A stretch of DNA of 32,153 nt from Bdellovibrio sp. GTDB lineage: Bacteria > Bdellovibrionota > Bacteriovoracia > Bacteriovoracales > Bacteriovoracaceae. Each line of letters begins with the position of its first letter. Positions within the stretch are counted from its first letter, which is position 1. The stretch is from assembly GCA_020720455.1 (NCBI GenBank), contig DYOQ01000006.1:31439-63591 (forward strand), in the 5' to 3' direction. The notes under the pieces are model-generated. The model did not search any database, was not told the origin of the DNA, and saw nothing but the letters and a program-made list of their open reading frames with translations. The position numbers were made by a program, and so were the translations under genes. Positions 1 through 8,276 of this stretch are shown piece after piece.

Positions 1-123
1 TCTAATTTAATTAAAAAAATCTCCAAAACAATACGAGACCGACCATTTCAATCAATATTTATTGGTACAATTGACAAAAAAGAGTTTATTGTTCAAATAT
101 CTCGCACACCGAAAACTAATTAA
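1..123 (+). CDS. 3' end of an unknown protein (partial)
   Basis: Reading frame 1 is open from the window edge to a TAA at 121-123 and gives 40 residues ending in RTPKTN. The sequence alternates charged residues with short hydrophobic strands (FQSIFIGTIDKKEFIVQI), which looks like a genuine protein C-terminus. Nothing in it identifies a family. The next gene starts 36 nt downstream on the same strand, so they may be co-transcribed. Only the missing upstream sequence can settle the identity. Confidence 0.5.
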   Translation, partial: SNLIKKISKTIRDRPFQSIFIGTIDKKEFIVQISRTPKTN

Positions 124-159
124 TTTACATTTTTTTTGCGAAATAGGAGATATTTTTAG

Positions 160-576
160 ATGAAAAATAGTGATATTGAGATGAAAGAGCTGATTGAAAA
201 AAATCTAAGAAACAACGGTTTTCCCCAGAAAACTGTCTCACTTCCTCTTGAAAAACTATACGAAGTGGCAGACAAAAAGGGGGTCAATTTAAATACTATT
301 TTGGATAGCTACCGTAGCAATGGAGTTAGTGTTACTAGCAACGGAGATAAAATTATTTTCCAAGCAAATAGTGGAGATAAACGGTCGCCATTAGATGGCC
401 TAGATCTGTCTGAACTAAACTCAATGAATAAAAATGAACTGATGGAAAAATACAATGAGTTGATGAAAAACATCACTCCAGATCAGCTAAGTGAAATTAA
501 AAACATGTATGAAAAAATGACACCAAATGAACGTGAAGAGATAATGAGAAAAAGTAAAGAAATGGGAATCATATAA
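160..576 (+). CDS. Hypothetical 138-aa charged helical protein
   Basis: I do not recognise this protein. It starts with ATG preceded by an AGGAGA ribosome-binding site at about 147-152. There is no signal peptide or membrane segment, so it is probably cytoplasmic. Residues 1-75 are a mixed region containing the string VTSNGDKIIFQ. Residues 80-138 are rich in Glu, Lys, Met and Asn and predicted helical (LMEKYNELMKNITPDQLSEI, then MTPNEREEIMRK), like a small helical bundle or protein-interaction module. It precedes phnD by 71 nt on the same strand, but the gap has room for a separate phnD promoter. No function is proposed. Confidence 0.7.
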   Translation: MKNSDIEMKELIEKNLRNNGFPQKTVSLPLEKLYEVADKKGVNLNTILDSYRSNGVSVTSNGDKIIFQANSGDKRSPLDGLDLSELNSMNKNELMEKYNELMKNITPDQLSEIKNMYEKMTPNEREEIMRKSKEMGII

Positions 577-647
577 TCATTAGATTTATTTATATTTTAC
601 CAATATAATCACTGTAATATGTTGTAAATTTTATCGGAGATAATCGA

Positions 648-1562
648 ATGTTAAAATTAACGTTTTTGTTTTTATTAATCGGCTTAACAGTTTTTGGTTG
701 TTCAAAAAAAGACCAACAGTTAGGATCTATCGACAACCCAATAAAAATGTATTTTACTCCATCAGTAGATTCTGAAACAATCACCAATAACTCAGAAAAA
801 TTTTTAAAATATTTAGAAGAGAAAACGGGTTTGTATTTCAAATCTGGCATTCCAACTAGCTATATCGCAGTTGTTGAAGCGTTCGGTTCAAGTAAAGCTG
901 ATGTTGCTGTCATGAACTCGTTTGGATATATTCTTGCAAACCAAAAATATGGAGCTCAAGCAAAGCTTACCGTTGTTAGATATGGAAAAAAATCTTACCA
1001 AGGTCAAATTATAGCTAGGGTTGATTCTGGAATAAACACGATCAAAGATCTTGCTGGAAAAAACTTTGCATTTACTGATGCATCCTCTACTTCCGGCTTT
1101 ATGTTTCCTAAAAAAATTCTCAAAGATAATGGTATTGAACTTGGGAACACCGTCTTTGCAGTAAAACACGATAATGTTGTTACTATGGTTTATCAAAAAC
1201 AAGTAGATGCCGGAGCAACATTTTACTCTGAACCATCCGAAACTGGAGAGATTAGAGATGCAAGAGCAAGAGTCAAAGCGCAGTTTCCAGATGTTGCAGA
1301 AAAAGTAAAAATCATCGCAACGACTGATCCAATTCTTAATGATCCATTTGTATTTAGGAAAGATCTTGATAGTGCCATTACTCAAAAAATCATTGATGCC
1401 ATTCAAAGTTTTATCGCAACAGAAGAGGGCAAAGCTATCTTTACCAATATATATAGCGTTGACGGTGTAGAACTTGCCAGTGATAGCGACTATGATGGAC
1501 TAAGAGAGATGATCAAAACAAATGCAGTTGATCCAGCAGAACTTTTAAATGAAGGTAAATAA
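648..1562 (+). CDS. phnD: PhnD-like substrate-binding lipoprotein of a phosphonate/phosphite ABC importer
   Basis: The 304-aa product opens with a lipoprotein signal (hydrophobic residues 3-17, lipidated Cys18 in the string VFGCSKK), so it should be membrane-anchored on the outer face of the inner membrane. The body matches the PhnD family: IKMYFTPSVDSETI near the start, KADVAVMNSFGYILANQK, then DLAGKNFAFTDASSTSGFMFP and AGATFYSEP. These binding proteins capture phosphonates, phosphite or related oxyanions. The start follows a CGGAGA ribosome-binding site. It heads the phnD-phnC-phnE operon. No C-P lyase or phosphite dehydrogenase gene is nearby, so the true ligand is uncertain. The upstream gap has a TATAAT at 604-609 and two TGTAA words 10 nt apart, but no canonical Pho box. 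Confidence 0.9.
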   Translation: MLKLTFLFLLIGLTVFGCSKKDQQLGSIDNPIKMYFTPSVDSETITNNSEKFLKYLEEKTGLYFKSGIPTSYIAVVEAFGSSKADVAVMNSFGYILANQKYGAQAKLTVVRYGKKSYQGQIIARVDSGINTIKDLAGKNFAFTDASSTSGFMFPKKILKDNGIELGNTVFAVKHDNVVTMVYQKQVDAGATFYSEPSETGEIRDARARVKAQFPDVAEKVKIIATTDPILNDPFVFRKDLDSAITQKIIDAIQSFIATEEGKAIFTNIYSVDGVELASDSDYDGLREMIKTNAVDPAELLNEGK

Positions 1563-1582
1563 ACATAAATGAGAAGGACAAT

Positions 1583-2341
1583 ATGTTAAAGATAGGATCT
1601 TTAGAAAAAAAATATCCCAATGGTTGTCACGCTTTAAAGGGAGTCTCTTTTGATGTAGAGAAGGGAGAATTCCTTGTCATTATTGGCCTAAGCGGTTCTG
1701 GCAAATCAACACTACTACGTTGTATTAACCGAATTCATGATCCAACATCAGGGGTTGTTGAATTTAACGGAAAAAATATAACTAGTATTAAGGGAAAGGA
1801 ACTTCGTGAAGCAAGATCTAAAATCGGAATGATTTTTCAACACTTCAACCTCATTCCAAGAAGGAGTGTTCTGGTTAATGTTTTAACTGGAAAGATGGCA
1901 AAACTTGGACTAATTAAATCCATACTAGGACTCTATTCAGAAGAGGACAAAAAAGAGGCCCTTGAAAAAATTAAAATTGTAGGGCTTGAGGGCAAAGAAA
2001 ACGTTCGCGCTGACAATCTAAGTGGTGGGCAGCAACAACGTGTTTCAATCGCTAGGGCCCTAATGCAAAACCCAGAAGTCCTTTTGGCCGATGAACCTGT
2101 CGCAAGTCTCGATCCTGCGACCTCACACTCGGTTATGCAATATTTAGAAAAAATTAATAAAGAGTATGGTGTTACTGTTATATGTAACCTTCACTTTTTA
2201 TCGCTGGTAAGACAGTATGCTACAAGAGTCATTGCTTTAAAAAATGGTGAAATTGTCTTTCAAGGTGGCCCAAAGGAGATAAACGACACATGGTTTAAAG
2301 AGATTTACGGCGAAGAAGCGGTTGAAGTGACAATTAATTAA
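1583..2341 (+). CDS. phnC: PhnC-like ATPase of phosphonate/phosphite ABC importer
   Basis: This 252-aa ABC ATPase powers uptake by the PhnE permease. Visible motifs: Walker A GLSGSGKST (residues 35-43), Q-loop Gln86 in FQHFNLI, signature LSGGQQQR (146-153), Walker B LLADEP (167-172, catalytic Glu171), D-loop SLDPATS, and an H-loop histidine in NLHFLSL. The LIPRRSVLVNVL stretch and the overall length fit the PhnC subfamily. The ribosome-binding site is AGAAGGA. The gene lies 20 nt after phnD and its stop codon sits inside an AATT tandem repeat that continues to the phnE ribosome-binding site. Confidence 0.93.
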   Translation: MLKIGSLEKKYPNGCHALKGVSFDVEKGEFLVIIGLSGSGKSTLLRCINRIHDPTSGVVEFNGKNITSIKGKELREARSKIGMIFQHFNLIPRRSVLVNVLTGKMAKLGLIKSILGLYSEEDKKEALEKIKIVGLEGKENVRADNLSGGQQQRVSIARALMQNPEVLLADEPVASLDPATSHSVMQYLEKINKEYGVTVICNLHFLSLVRQYATRVIALKNGEIVFQGGPKEINDTWFKEIYGEEAVEVTIN

Positions 2342-2352
2342 TTAATTAATTA
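2332..2352. repeat. AATT tetranucleotide repeat (about 5 copies) at the phnC-phnE junction
   Basis: Positions 2332-2352 are an uninterrupted AATT tract of 21 nt. It contains the phnC stop codon (2339-2341) and ends directly at the AGGA ribosome-binding site of phnE. Copy-number change would leave the phnC reading frame ending in the same stop, and would alter only the distance between stop and next start. Confidence 0.9.
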
Positions 2353-2361
2353 GGAAAAAAA

Positions 2362-3387
2362 ATGAACAAGACAAAAAAGATAGATTTAGTTAAAGCGTAT
2401 CTTTCTGATGCTTTTTTTTGGAGCTACTCACTAATAGTTTGTCATAAAGTTATCTATGACAAACTGATTCTTGGAACGAGGTACCCCGTCTTTTCATGGA
2501 CAACAACTATCATCACTACTTTTATTGGTATTTTGATTGCAACGATTTTGTTTAATATCAAAAATTTTTCTGTTGGAAAAAAAATTAAGAATATTAGCGA
2601 AATAGAAAACAACAACTTCCCATTTTATAAATTTTTCTCATATTTTTTATTCATCATTACATTTGTAGCTGGTTTAAAAATCAGCCAAGTATCAATGGAC
2701 GACCTCTTCTCCAGTAGTGGAGCAAGCGGAGCTGGAAAACTTTTCGGAGCAATGCTCAATCCAAATTTTTCAATTTTTGAACCTGCTCTATTTGCTACTA
2801 TTGAGACTATTTTCATGGCGTTCATTGCAACAGTTTTTGCAATACCAATAGCGTTCTTATTATCGTTTTTCGCTGCAAGAAATTTAATGTCACATAACAT
2901 CTTTGCCAAATCTGCTTATGTCACAACACGATTTGTTCTAAATATAACAAGGTCGATAGAACCTCTAGTCTGGGCAACAATCCTATCTGTCTGGGTTGGT
3001 ATTGGCCCATTTGCCGGTATGCTTGCTCTTTGCCTTCACTCCGTTGCAAGCTTGGCCAAACTTTATTCTGAACAAATTGAAGGAATAAATGATGGCCCAA
3101 TAGAAGCGATGACAGCAACGGGGGCACATCAAATTCAAATCATCTGGTTTGGAGTTGTTCCTCAAATCGTGCTCCCATTTCTCTCTTTTACAATTTACCG
3201 CTGGGATATCAATGTCAGAATGGCAACTGTTATAGGATTAGTTGGTGGCGGTGGTATCGGTACACTTCTGATGCAGTACCAAGGCCTTGCAAAATGGAAT
3301 GAGGTTGGATTAATCGTATTAATTATTGCGATAGTTGTTATGATAATGGATTTTGCCTCAGCAAAAATTAGAGAAGCTATCAAGTAG
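2362..3387 (+). CDS. phnE: PhnE-like permease of phosphonate/phosphite ABC importer
   Basis: This 341-aa inner-membrane permease is the channel partner of the PhnC-like ATPase. Membrane segments are visible near residues 45-65, 92-110, 140-170, 195-232, 262-280 and 315-335. The cytoplasmic coupling loop reads GPIEAMTATGAHQIQIIWFG (residues 245-264), with the EAx3G spacing expected for contact with the ATPase. It ends with the PhnE-type VIGLVGGGGIGTLLMQY stretch. It is longer than typical PhnE proteins because of an N-terminal extension of roughly 90 residues holding an extra membrane segment. The ribosome-binding site AGGA is 7 nt before ATG. Its stop is only 4 nt from the convergent end of the 3392-4627 gene, leaving no room for a separate terminator. 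Confidence 0.9.
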   Translation: MNKTKKIDLVKAYLSDAFFWSYSLIVCHKVIYDKLILGTRYPVFSWTTTIITTFIGILIATILFNIKNFSVGKKIKNISEIENNNFPFYKFFSYFLFIITFVAGLKISQVSMDDLFSSSGASGAGKLFGAMLNPNFSIFEPALFATIETIFMAFIATVFAIPIAFLLSFFAARNLMSHNIFAKSAYVTTRFVLNITRSIEPLVWATILSVWVGIGPFAGMLALCLHSVASLAKLYSEQIEGINDGPIEAMTATGAHQIQIIWFGVVPQIVLPFLSFTIYRWDINVRMATVIGLVGGGGIGTLLMQYQGLAKWNEVGLIVLIIAIVVMIMDFASAKIREAIK

Positions 3388-3391
3388 TAAT

Positions 3392-4627
3392 TTATATTCT
3401 ACGATCGATTACAAGACGTTGCTTTCCAGTTCTCTCATTTATAATTAGTTCACTAGAAATAATAGATTTAATTATTACTGGAGCGATGACCTTTGAATCA
3501 AGCGCATCCTTAAGCATTTTTCGCTCTTGAAACAGGATATCCTTTAAATTTTCTAAATCATAAGCTGTACTTTTTTCAACAAAGAGTAAGCTTATGCTTA
3601 GTTGATCAACGCCATTTAAATGATCAATGATGAGCTGAAATGACAAAACTTTTTGATCTAATCCTGCAATTTTTAGAACCGATGCAATATCATCTCTTGT
3701 AATTGTTACTGGCCCTATGCGAGCACCACTATCGCTTCTTCCTGAAATTTTAAAAATATCACCATTACCTGTATAACATCCAACATCGCCAACAGGGTAT
3801 CTAATAATCGGCATGAGCTTTCTAGTAAGATTGGTGTAAACTAACATTCCAGTAACACCAGGAGCAGTAATAACTTCACCTGAGTCTTGATCTACTATTT
3901 CTAATATTGAAGAATCAAGAAACGGGCGATGTTCAAAATTTTTGCAAAGATTTGCATCAAAATATCCAAGATGGCCACCATCGACGCTTGCATATCCAAT
4001 AGAAAAAAGTTTTACACCAGGGAATGCTGACATTATTACTTTTGCTTGATCATCATAGAGTGCTTCTCCACCAAAGAATATTTTTTCAACCGCTAATTTT
4101 ATTCCGCGCTCCTTAACATAGGCGGCGAAATTTAAAAAAGTTGTTGGAACACCTGCGAGCACGTTTATTGATTGATCCTTAATAACATGAGAACATTCGG
4201 AAAACTTCATAGCACCAGTCATTGGAAAATGTGTTAATGAGAGCGAAGATTGCTCTAAAGATTTCATGATAAACATAAAAGAAGCATACAGATTTCCAGC
4301 ATAAAACAAGTTTCCAATGCGATCCCCATCTTGAAACCCATTTTTAGAAAAACCCTCTCCAAAAATTTTTGTAAACTTATTCCACTCATCTATTGTGAAG
4401 TATGAATATTTAGGATTACCGCTTGTACCACCACTTTTAAAAACGACTCCATTTTTCAGTTCACCTGTCAGAATATGCTTTATTGCTGGCATACTCCAAA
4501 ACTCATCAAGCTCAACAATCGGTAGCTGTGATATATCTGAAAACGTATTAACATTCTTATAGAGTTCTGAGTAATACTTAGAATTTTTCTTTGCATAAAT
4601 CGCAATCTCTTCTAAAGAATAAATCAT
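3392..4627 (-). CDS. PaaK/LuxE-like adenylate-forming ligase (last gene of Lux-like operon)
   Basis: This 411-aa protein belongs to the adenylate-forming superfamily, close to phenylacetate-CoA ligase/LuxE types. Such enzymes activate a carboxylic acid with ATP and pass the acyl group to a thiol. Evidence: phosphate-binding loop SGGTSGNPK (residues 65-73), a GVPTTF segment, FFGGEALYDDQ, the core motif RYPVGDVG, then SGRSD, and a C-terminal TGKQRLVIDRR with Lys402 placed like the catalytic A10 lysine. It has no LuxE-type C-terminal cysteine. The start ATG overlaps the previous gene's stop by 4 nt (ATGA), implying translational coupling. It resembles the C-terminal half of its upstream neighbour (shared NLFYAGNLY / NLFFGGNLY and GHLGY / GPLGY), suggesting a duplication. 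Substrate unknown. Confidence 0.8.
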   Translation of the reverse strand: MIYSLEEIAIYAKKNSKYYSELYKNVNTFSDISQLPIVELDEFWSMPAIKHILTGELKNGVVFKSGGTSGNPKYSYFTIDEWNKFTKIFGEGFSKNGFQDGDRIGNLFYAGNLYASFMFIMKSLEQSSLSLTHFPMTGAMKFSECSHVIKDQSINVLAGVPTTFLNFAAYVKERGIKLAVEKIFFGGEALYDDQAKVIMSAFPGVKLFSIGYASVDGGHLGYFDANLCKNFEHRPFLDSSILEIVDQDSGEVITAPGVTGMLVYTNLTRKLMPIIRYPVGDVGCYTGNGDIFKISGRSDSGARIGPVTITRDDIASVLKIAGLDQKVLSFQLIIDHLNGVDQLSISLLFVEKSTAYDLENLKDILFQERKMLKDALDSKVIAPVIIKSIISSELIINERTGKQRLVIDRRI

Positions 4628-7119
4628 TTTATTCTCCGATCAATAACATGAACAGTTTTTGCGCTTGAACTTGTTCGAGTAAAATCATTTTCACTAACAT
4701 AATCAATAAAGATCTCGATCGAACGCTCAACAAGATATAGCTCATTTAAAATCGGATATTTTTTTATAATATCAGTTACTAGATCAATCTCAACGCTAGG
4801 TCGCTTTTCCTTATTAAGAAGTACCGTAATCTTATCAATCCCTCTGGGTCTACTTATTAACAACTGAACCTCTCCAGCATAGTTTGCATCTACGAGAAGC
4901 GCCACAATCGTATTATAATTAACATACGCACTACTAACTCTAAATATATCACCATGCCGTCCTAAAAGTTCAAATTTTGGAGCGGTCTTACCACATTTAC
5001 AAGGTGAGTTTACCCAGCGGCCAAGATCTCCAATGTCATAACGTTCAATTTTAGAACCCATTCTTCGAAAGCTAGTAAATACCAACCTACCTATCTCACC
5101 ACAAACAGTAGGTATATCTGCGTCCATTTTTAAAACTTCCAAACGATGCAACTTATGATGCAAGTGGTGTTCACCACCTATACAATGAAGGCATTGATAT
5201 CCGAGTGGCCCAGCATCAACACTACCATAAGACGCAGAGACTATGTGCTTGATTCCAAACTTTGTCTCAATCCACTGACGTTGTCCTACTGTGAAATGTT
5301 CTCCGCCATAAAATATCTTATCAATCTTTCCGTAGGCAACGAACCGATCAATATTCTTGTCTAACAACATATTAATATATGTCGGTGTCCCTATTAAAAC
5401 ATTAACATCATGTTCAACAATGAACTCACCAACAGATTCAGCATCAAATACTGCGCCCATTGGAAATTGACAAACACCGAGATTTTCTAAAATTGTAAAA
5501 AAACTAATTAATCCACCATAAAGATTTCCACCAAAAAATAAGTTTATCACTCTATCACTCTTTGGATCAAGCCCTGCTGCGATTAATCCTTCTGCAGCAA
5601 AAAGCATCTGAGTCTTATAATCACTATATGTAAATGATGAAAGAGTGCGCTTTCCTGAACTTCCACCACTATGAAAAAACAGTTTAGCTTTTAAGTTTTT
5701 ATACTGCTCTGAAAACATTTCTTTATTCATAACAGGAAGTTCGTCAGAATTTACACTAGGTAAAACATAATCATAATCACTATATCGTCCACCATTTAAT
5801 CTCGACTCAGTCCTAACTCTCCTGCAAAAACGTCTAAGCGCATACTCTCCATCATGTGGTTCACCAAAATATGACTCAAGCATTTTTCCCGGTAGAGTTA
5901 CTCTCGTAACACCTGCAAGAATCAACTTTTGATGAAGATTAACACTCTCAAAATCATCTGCAATAACCGCTGCTGTTTGTAAGTATGACCTGTACGGTAG
6001 CAACGCTTTAAGAATTGTTTCAGGAAGTATGGGCCGAATATGGACAGTCCTATTAAGTGGAGACGCTGCAAGTAACGATCTGTTTTCAACAAACAATCGA
6101 CATCTTCTATTATCTGATTCTATAACCGCACACTCTCCATTCATAATAGATTTAAGTTCAAGCAACTCTTTTTCATTTGTTATCTCACTCTGCTCTGAAA
6201 TACCCGGGGCCGGTCGACTAGTGCCAGAAGAACAAACACCCAAAATTTCCGAAAACATTTTTGCAAAACTAATTAACTCATCCCATCTAGATGTCTCAAA
6301 AAAAATCGTTTGAGGTGAAGAGCAAGATTGTTGTTCATTTTTTATGCAATCTTTAGCAAGCTCTATTAGTGCAGATGTATCTCCCACCTTTTTTTTAGAA
6401 ACATACCCAAACGATATTTTATGTCCCCAAGGGATAAATCGTGTTTGAGGATTAAGTAAGTTTCTAATAGTTTTAACGGACTCATCACCACCCCATACAG
6501 AGACACCATCACTTACTCCAATTAACTTTGCAAGTACCACTGAATCACTATCATCTCTTGACGATAATGGAAGAACTGCAACCATTTTTCCTAAAGTTCC
6601 AGAATGATCAACAAGCGAGAGCTGTTCAAGTAACTTAACTGCAAAAAGGCCACTACCACTGACCTTTAAAATATTTACGTTTTTTGCTAACAACCCTTCT
6701 ATTACTGATAAAACTGCAACTGCTGCTGCATTGGTCGGCGCAATATGAGTAATGACTCCAAGCGGAGCATATCCTTCAAAATAGTTTTGAGTATAATTAG
6801 GTTTTACAAGATCAAAAGAATCAATTCCATCAAGCTCTCTGTTTAATTTTTCTAACAAATTATTTCTTTGGCAAAACGAAATAATATCATCAAGCAAACT
6901 ATTCGCATCATTTAAACACGATCCTTCCGTGATAAGTAGCTCTAGATAACGCTCCTTTTCTTTAGATATTGATACCGCAAGTTTTTCACAACTATCAAGA
7001 ACTATCTCCAAACGTAAATCACAATTTATTCCTTCTGATACACGATCATTAATAGAGTTAAGTTCATCTTCTAACGACTCTCTGTCTATTTTTTTACCAA
7101 ACCAAAAAAATTGAGACAT
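4624..7119 (-). CDS. LuxC-like acyl reductase fused to a PaaK/LuxE-like adenylating domain
   Basis: This 831-aa protein joins two activities usually encoded separately. Residues 1 to about 430 match LuxC (acyl-CoA/acyl-protein reductase, aldehyde-dehydrogenase-like fold): APTNAAAVAVLSVIEGLLAK (127-146), SVWGGDESVKTIR, WGHKISFGYV, and NEQQSCSSPQ, where Cys266 is the expected acyl-accepting nucleophile. LuxC reduces such a thioester to an aldehyde using NADPH. Residues from about 465 to 831 are an adenylate-forming domain: HSGGSSGKR (483-491), NVLIGTPTYIN, FYGGEHFT, SASYGSVDAGPLGY, ERYDIGDLGRW, CKCGKTAPKFELLGRHGD, and a terminal AKTVHVIDRR like the A10 lysine motif. The start codon shares its A with the upstream stop (TAATG). 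The frame runs through both domains without a break, so the fusion is real unless the sequence is misassembled. Confidence 0.85.
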   Translation of the reverse strand: MSQFFWFGKKIDRESLEDELNSINDRVSEGINCDLRLEIVLDSCEKLAVSISKEKERYLELLITEGSCLNDANSLLDDIISFCQRNNLLEKLNRELDGIDSFDLVKPNYTQNYFEGYAPLGVITHIAPTNAAAVAVLSVIEGLLAKNVNILKVSGSGLFAVKLLEQLSLVDHSGTLGKMVAVLPLSSRDDSDSVVLAKLIGVSDGVSVWGGDESVKTIRNLLNPQTRFIPWGHKISFGYVSKKKVGDTSALIELAKDCIKNEQQSCSSPQTIFFETSRWDELISFAKMFSEILGVCSSGTSRPAPGISEQSEITNEKELLELKSIMNGECAVIESDNRRCRLFVENRSLLAASPLNRTVHIRPILPETILKALLPYRSYLQTAAVIADDFESVNLHQKLILAGVTRVTLPGKMLESYFGEPHDGEYALRRFCRRVRTESRLNGGRYSDYDYVLPSVNSDELPVMNKEMFSEQYKNLKAKLFFHSGGSSGKRTLSSFTYSDYKTQMLFAAEGLIAAGLDPKSDRVINLFFGGNLYGGLISFFTILENLGVCQFPMGAVFDAESVGEFIVEHDVNVLIGTPTYINMLLDKNIDRFVAYGKIDKIFYGGEHFTVGQRQWIETKFGIKHIVSASYGSVDAGPLGYQCLHCIGGEHHLHHKLHRLEVLKMDADIPTVCGEIGRLVFTSFRRMGSKIERYDIGDLGRWVNSPCKCGKTAPKFELLGRHGDIFRVSSAYVNYNTIVALLVDANYAGEVQLLISRPRGIDKITVLLNKEKRPSVEIDLVTDIIKKYPILNELYLVERSIEIFIDYVSENDFTRTSSSAKTVHVIDRRIK

Positions 7120-8276
7120 TAATTCCTACCTTTTAATAAATCAAGCGCATTTACAGCACAACTTTTACTAGCAGTTGTTCCGGCCCTACCTACTATTTCA
7201 AAATAAGGGGTCTCAATTCCACATCCACACGATCTTGCTGGAAACATTTTAGCAAGATCTGTCATTAATACACTGTTGGCCGGTACAGATGTTATGTATG
7301 GTGAGATTAAATTTAAATAACCACTAATCCCATACTCAACAGGTTCAAGCGTAGCAACATCTCTAATTAATACTCTTGACCATTTTGGAATATGAAAATT
7401 ATGGTTCGCACACTCTATATAAGGGATGCAGTGTTCGACAGAGCCAAAACCATCTCGCAGCCTCTCATCTGGAATCCCTAAAATATCATTCGCCATTTTA
7501 TAGAGTTCCTTTTTTTTTATCGCTTTATTTTGATGATTCTTCCATCCTCCCCCTAAAAATACTAGCGAGTTAGGATTAAGCATATTTGAAACTCCACCCA
7601 TTGCTGCAAGATACTCTAGTGTAAAATAAAAAAATGCAGGAAATCCAAATATTCGAACAGGCAACCCTTCTAGTGAGAATCGTTCGAGTGCTTCAACTGT
7701 TCCAAAAAGATCAAACTCATATTTTCCAGGAGAACTCTCTTTTAATGCGTAGTGAACCGAGTTTGGTTTAGCGTACTTGCAAAGAAAGTTGTCAGTATAG
7801 GCCGTTCCTAGCTTCTCATGTTTTTTTACTGGTTCATACGAATACAAAAGATAATTAACATCACTCTCTGTTTCTATCCAGTTATAGTATCTAAAAATTT
7901 CATCGACCATTCCTTGGGCAACACCGATTGTCCACTTGTCAAAAAAAATTTGAGACTTTTGGCCTGTTGTTCCTGACGAAGTAAGGTGTAGTGCAACCTC
8001 ATCTCTAGAAACTGAGAGCAGCTCATACTGTTTAAAAAATGTTGCTAAAATAAAAGGAACATTTTTCAAATCATCTATTTGTTGCAAAGTATTCGATCGA
8101 TAATTTTTAAACTCAAGCAATCTATCATAAAAGCTATTTTGATCTCTATGCCACAAGATATTTTCTTTCATCGCAAGCAGAAACAAATCATCATCTAAAT
8201 CCGTATACGGATCTTTTGCTAAGCAAAGTTTAGCAATATTTTGCATTGATAATGGAAGTAAATTTCCAAGGCTCAT
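7119..8276 (-). CDS. luxE: LuxE-like acyl-protein synthetase
   Basis: This 385-aa protein matches the LuxE acyl-protein synthetase family, which adenylates a fatty or other carboxylic acid and carries the acyl group on a cysteine before handing it to LuxC. The nucleotide-binding loop is LTSSGTTGQKS (residues 98-108). Other family features are FGFPAFFYF, LGGGWKNHQNK, RDGFGSVEHCIPY, and the C-terminal CGCGIETPYFEIVGRAG. Cys373, 12 residues before the end, sits where the acylated cysteine of bacterial LuxE lies; Cys350 and Cys352 are also close. It overlaps the upstream gene by 4 nt and the downstream gene by 1 nt. Length agrees with LuxE. The name reflects family only; there is no luciferase here and the substrate need not be a myristoyl chain. 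Confidence 0.82.
   Translation of the reverse strand: MSLGNLLPLSMQNIAKLCLAKDPYTDLDDDLFLLAMKENILWHRDQNSFYDRLLEFKNYRSNTLQQIDDLKNVPFILATFFKQYELLSVSRDEVALHLTSSGTTGQKSQIFFDKWTIGVAQGMVDEIFRYYNWIETESDVNYLLYSYEPVKKHEKLGTAYTDNFLCKYAKPNSVHYALKESSPGKYEFDLFGTVEALERFSLEGLPVRIFGFPAFFYFTLEYLAAMGGVSNMLNPNSLVFLGGGWKNHQNKAIKKKELYKMANDILGIPDERLRDGFGSVEHCIPYIECANHNFHIPKWSRVLIRDVATLEPVEYGISGYLNLISPYITSVPANSVLMTDLAKMFPARSCGCGIETPYFEIVGRAGTTASKSCAVNALDLLKGRN

Noticed and set aside
594-640. Pho box upstream of phnD
   Set aside because: The two TGTAA words have a 10-nt period and poor match; a Pho box has 7-nt units with an 11-nt period.
888-1406. 172-aa open frame on the minus strand opposite phnD
   Set aside because: It is antisense to a clearly recognised gene, is rich in Ser, Cys and Phe without family motifs, and has no ribosome-binding site.
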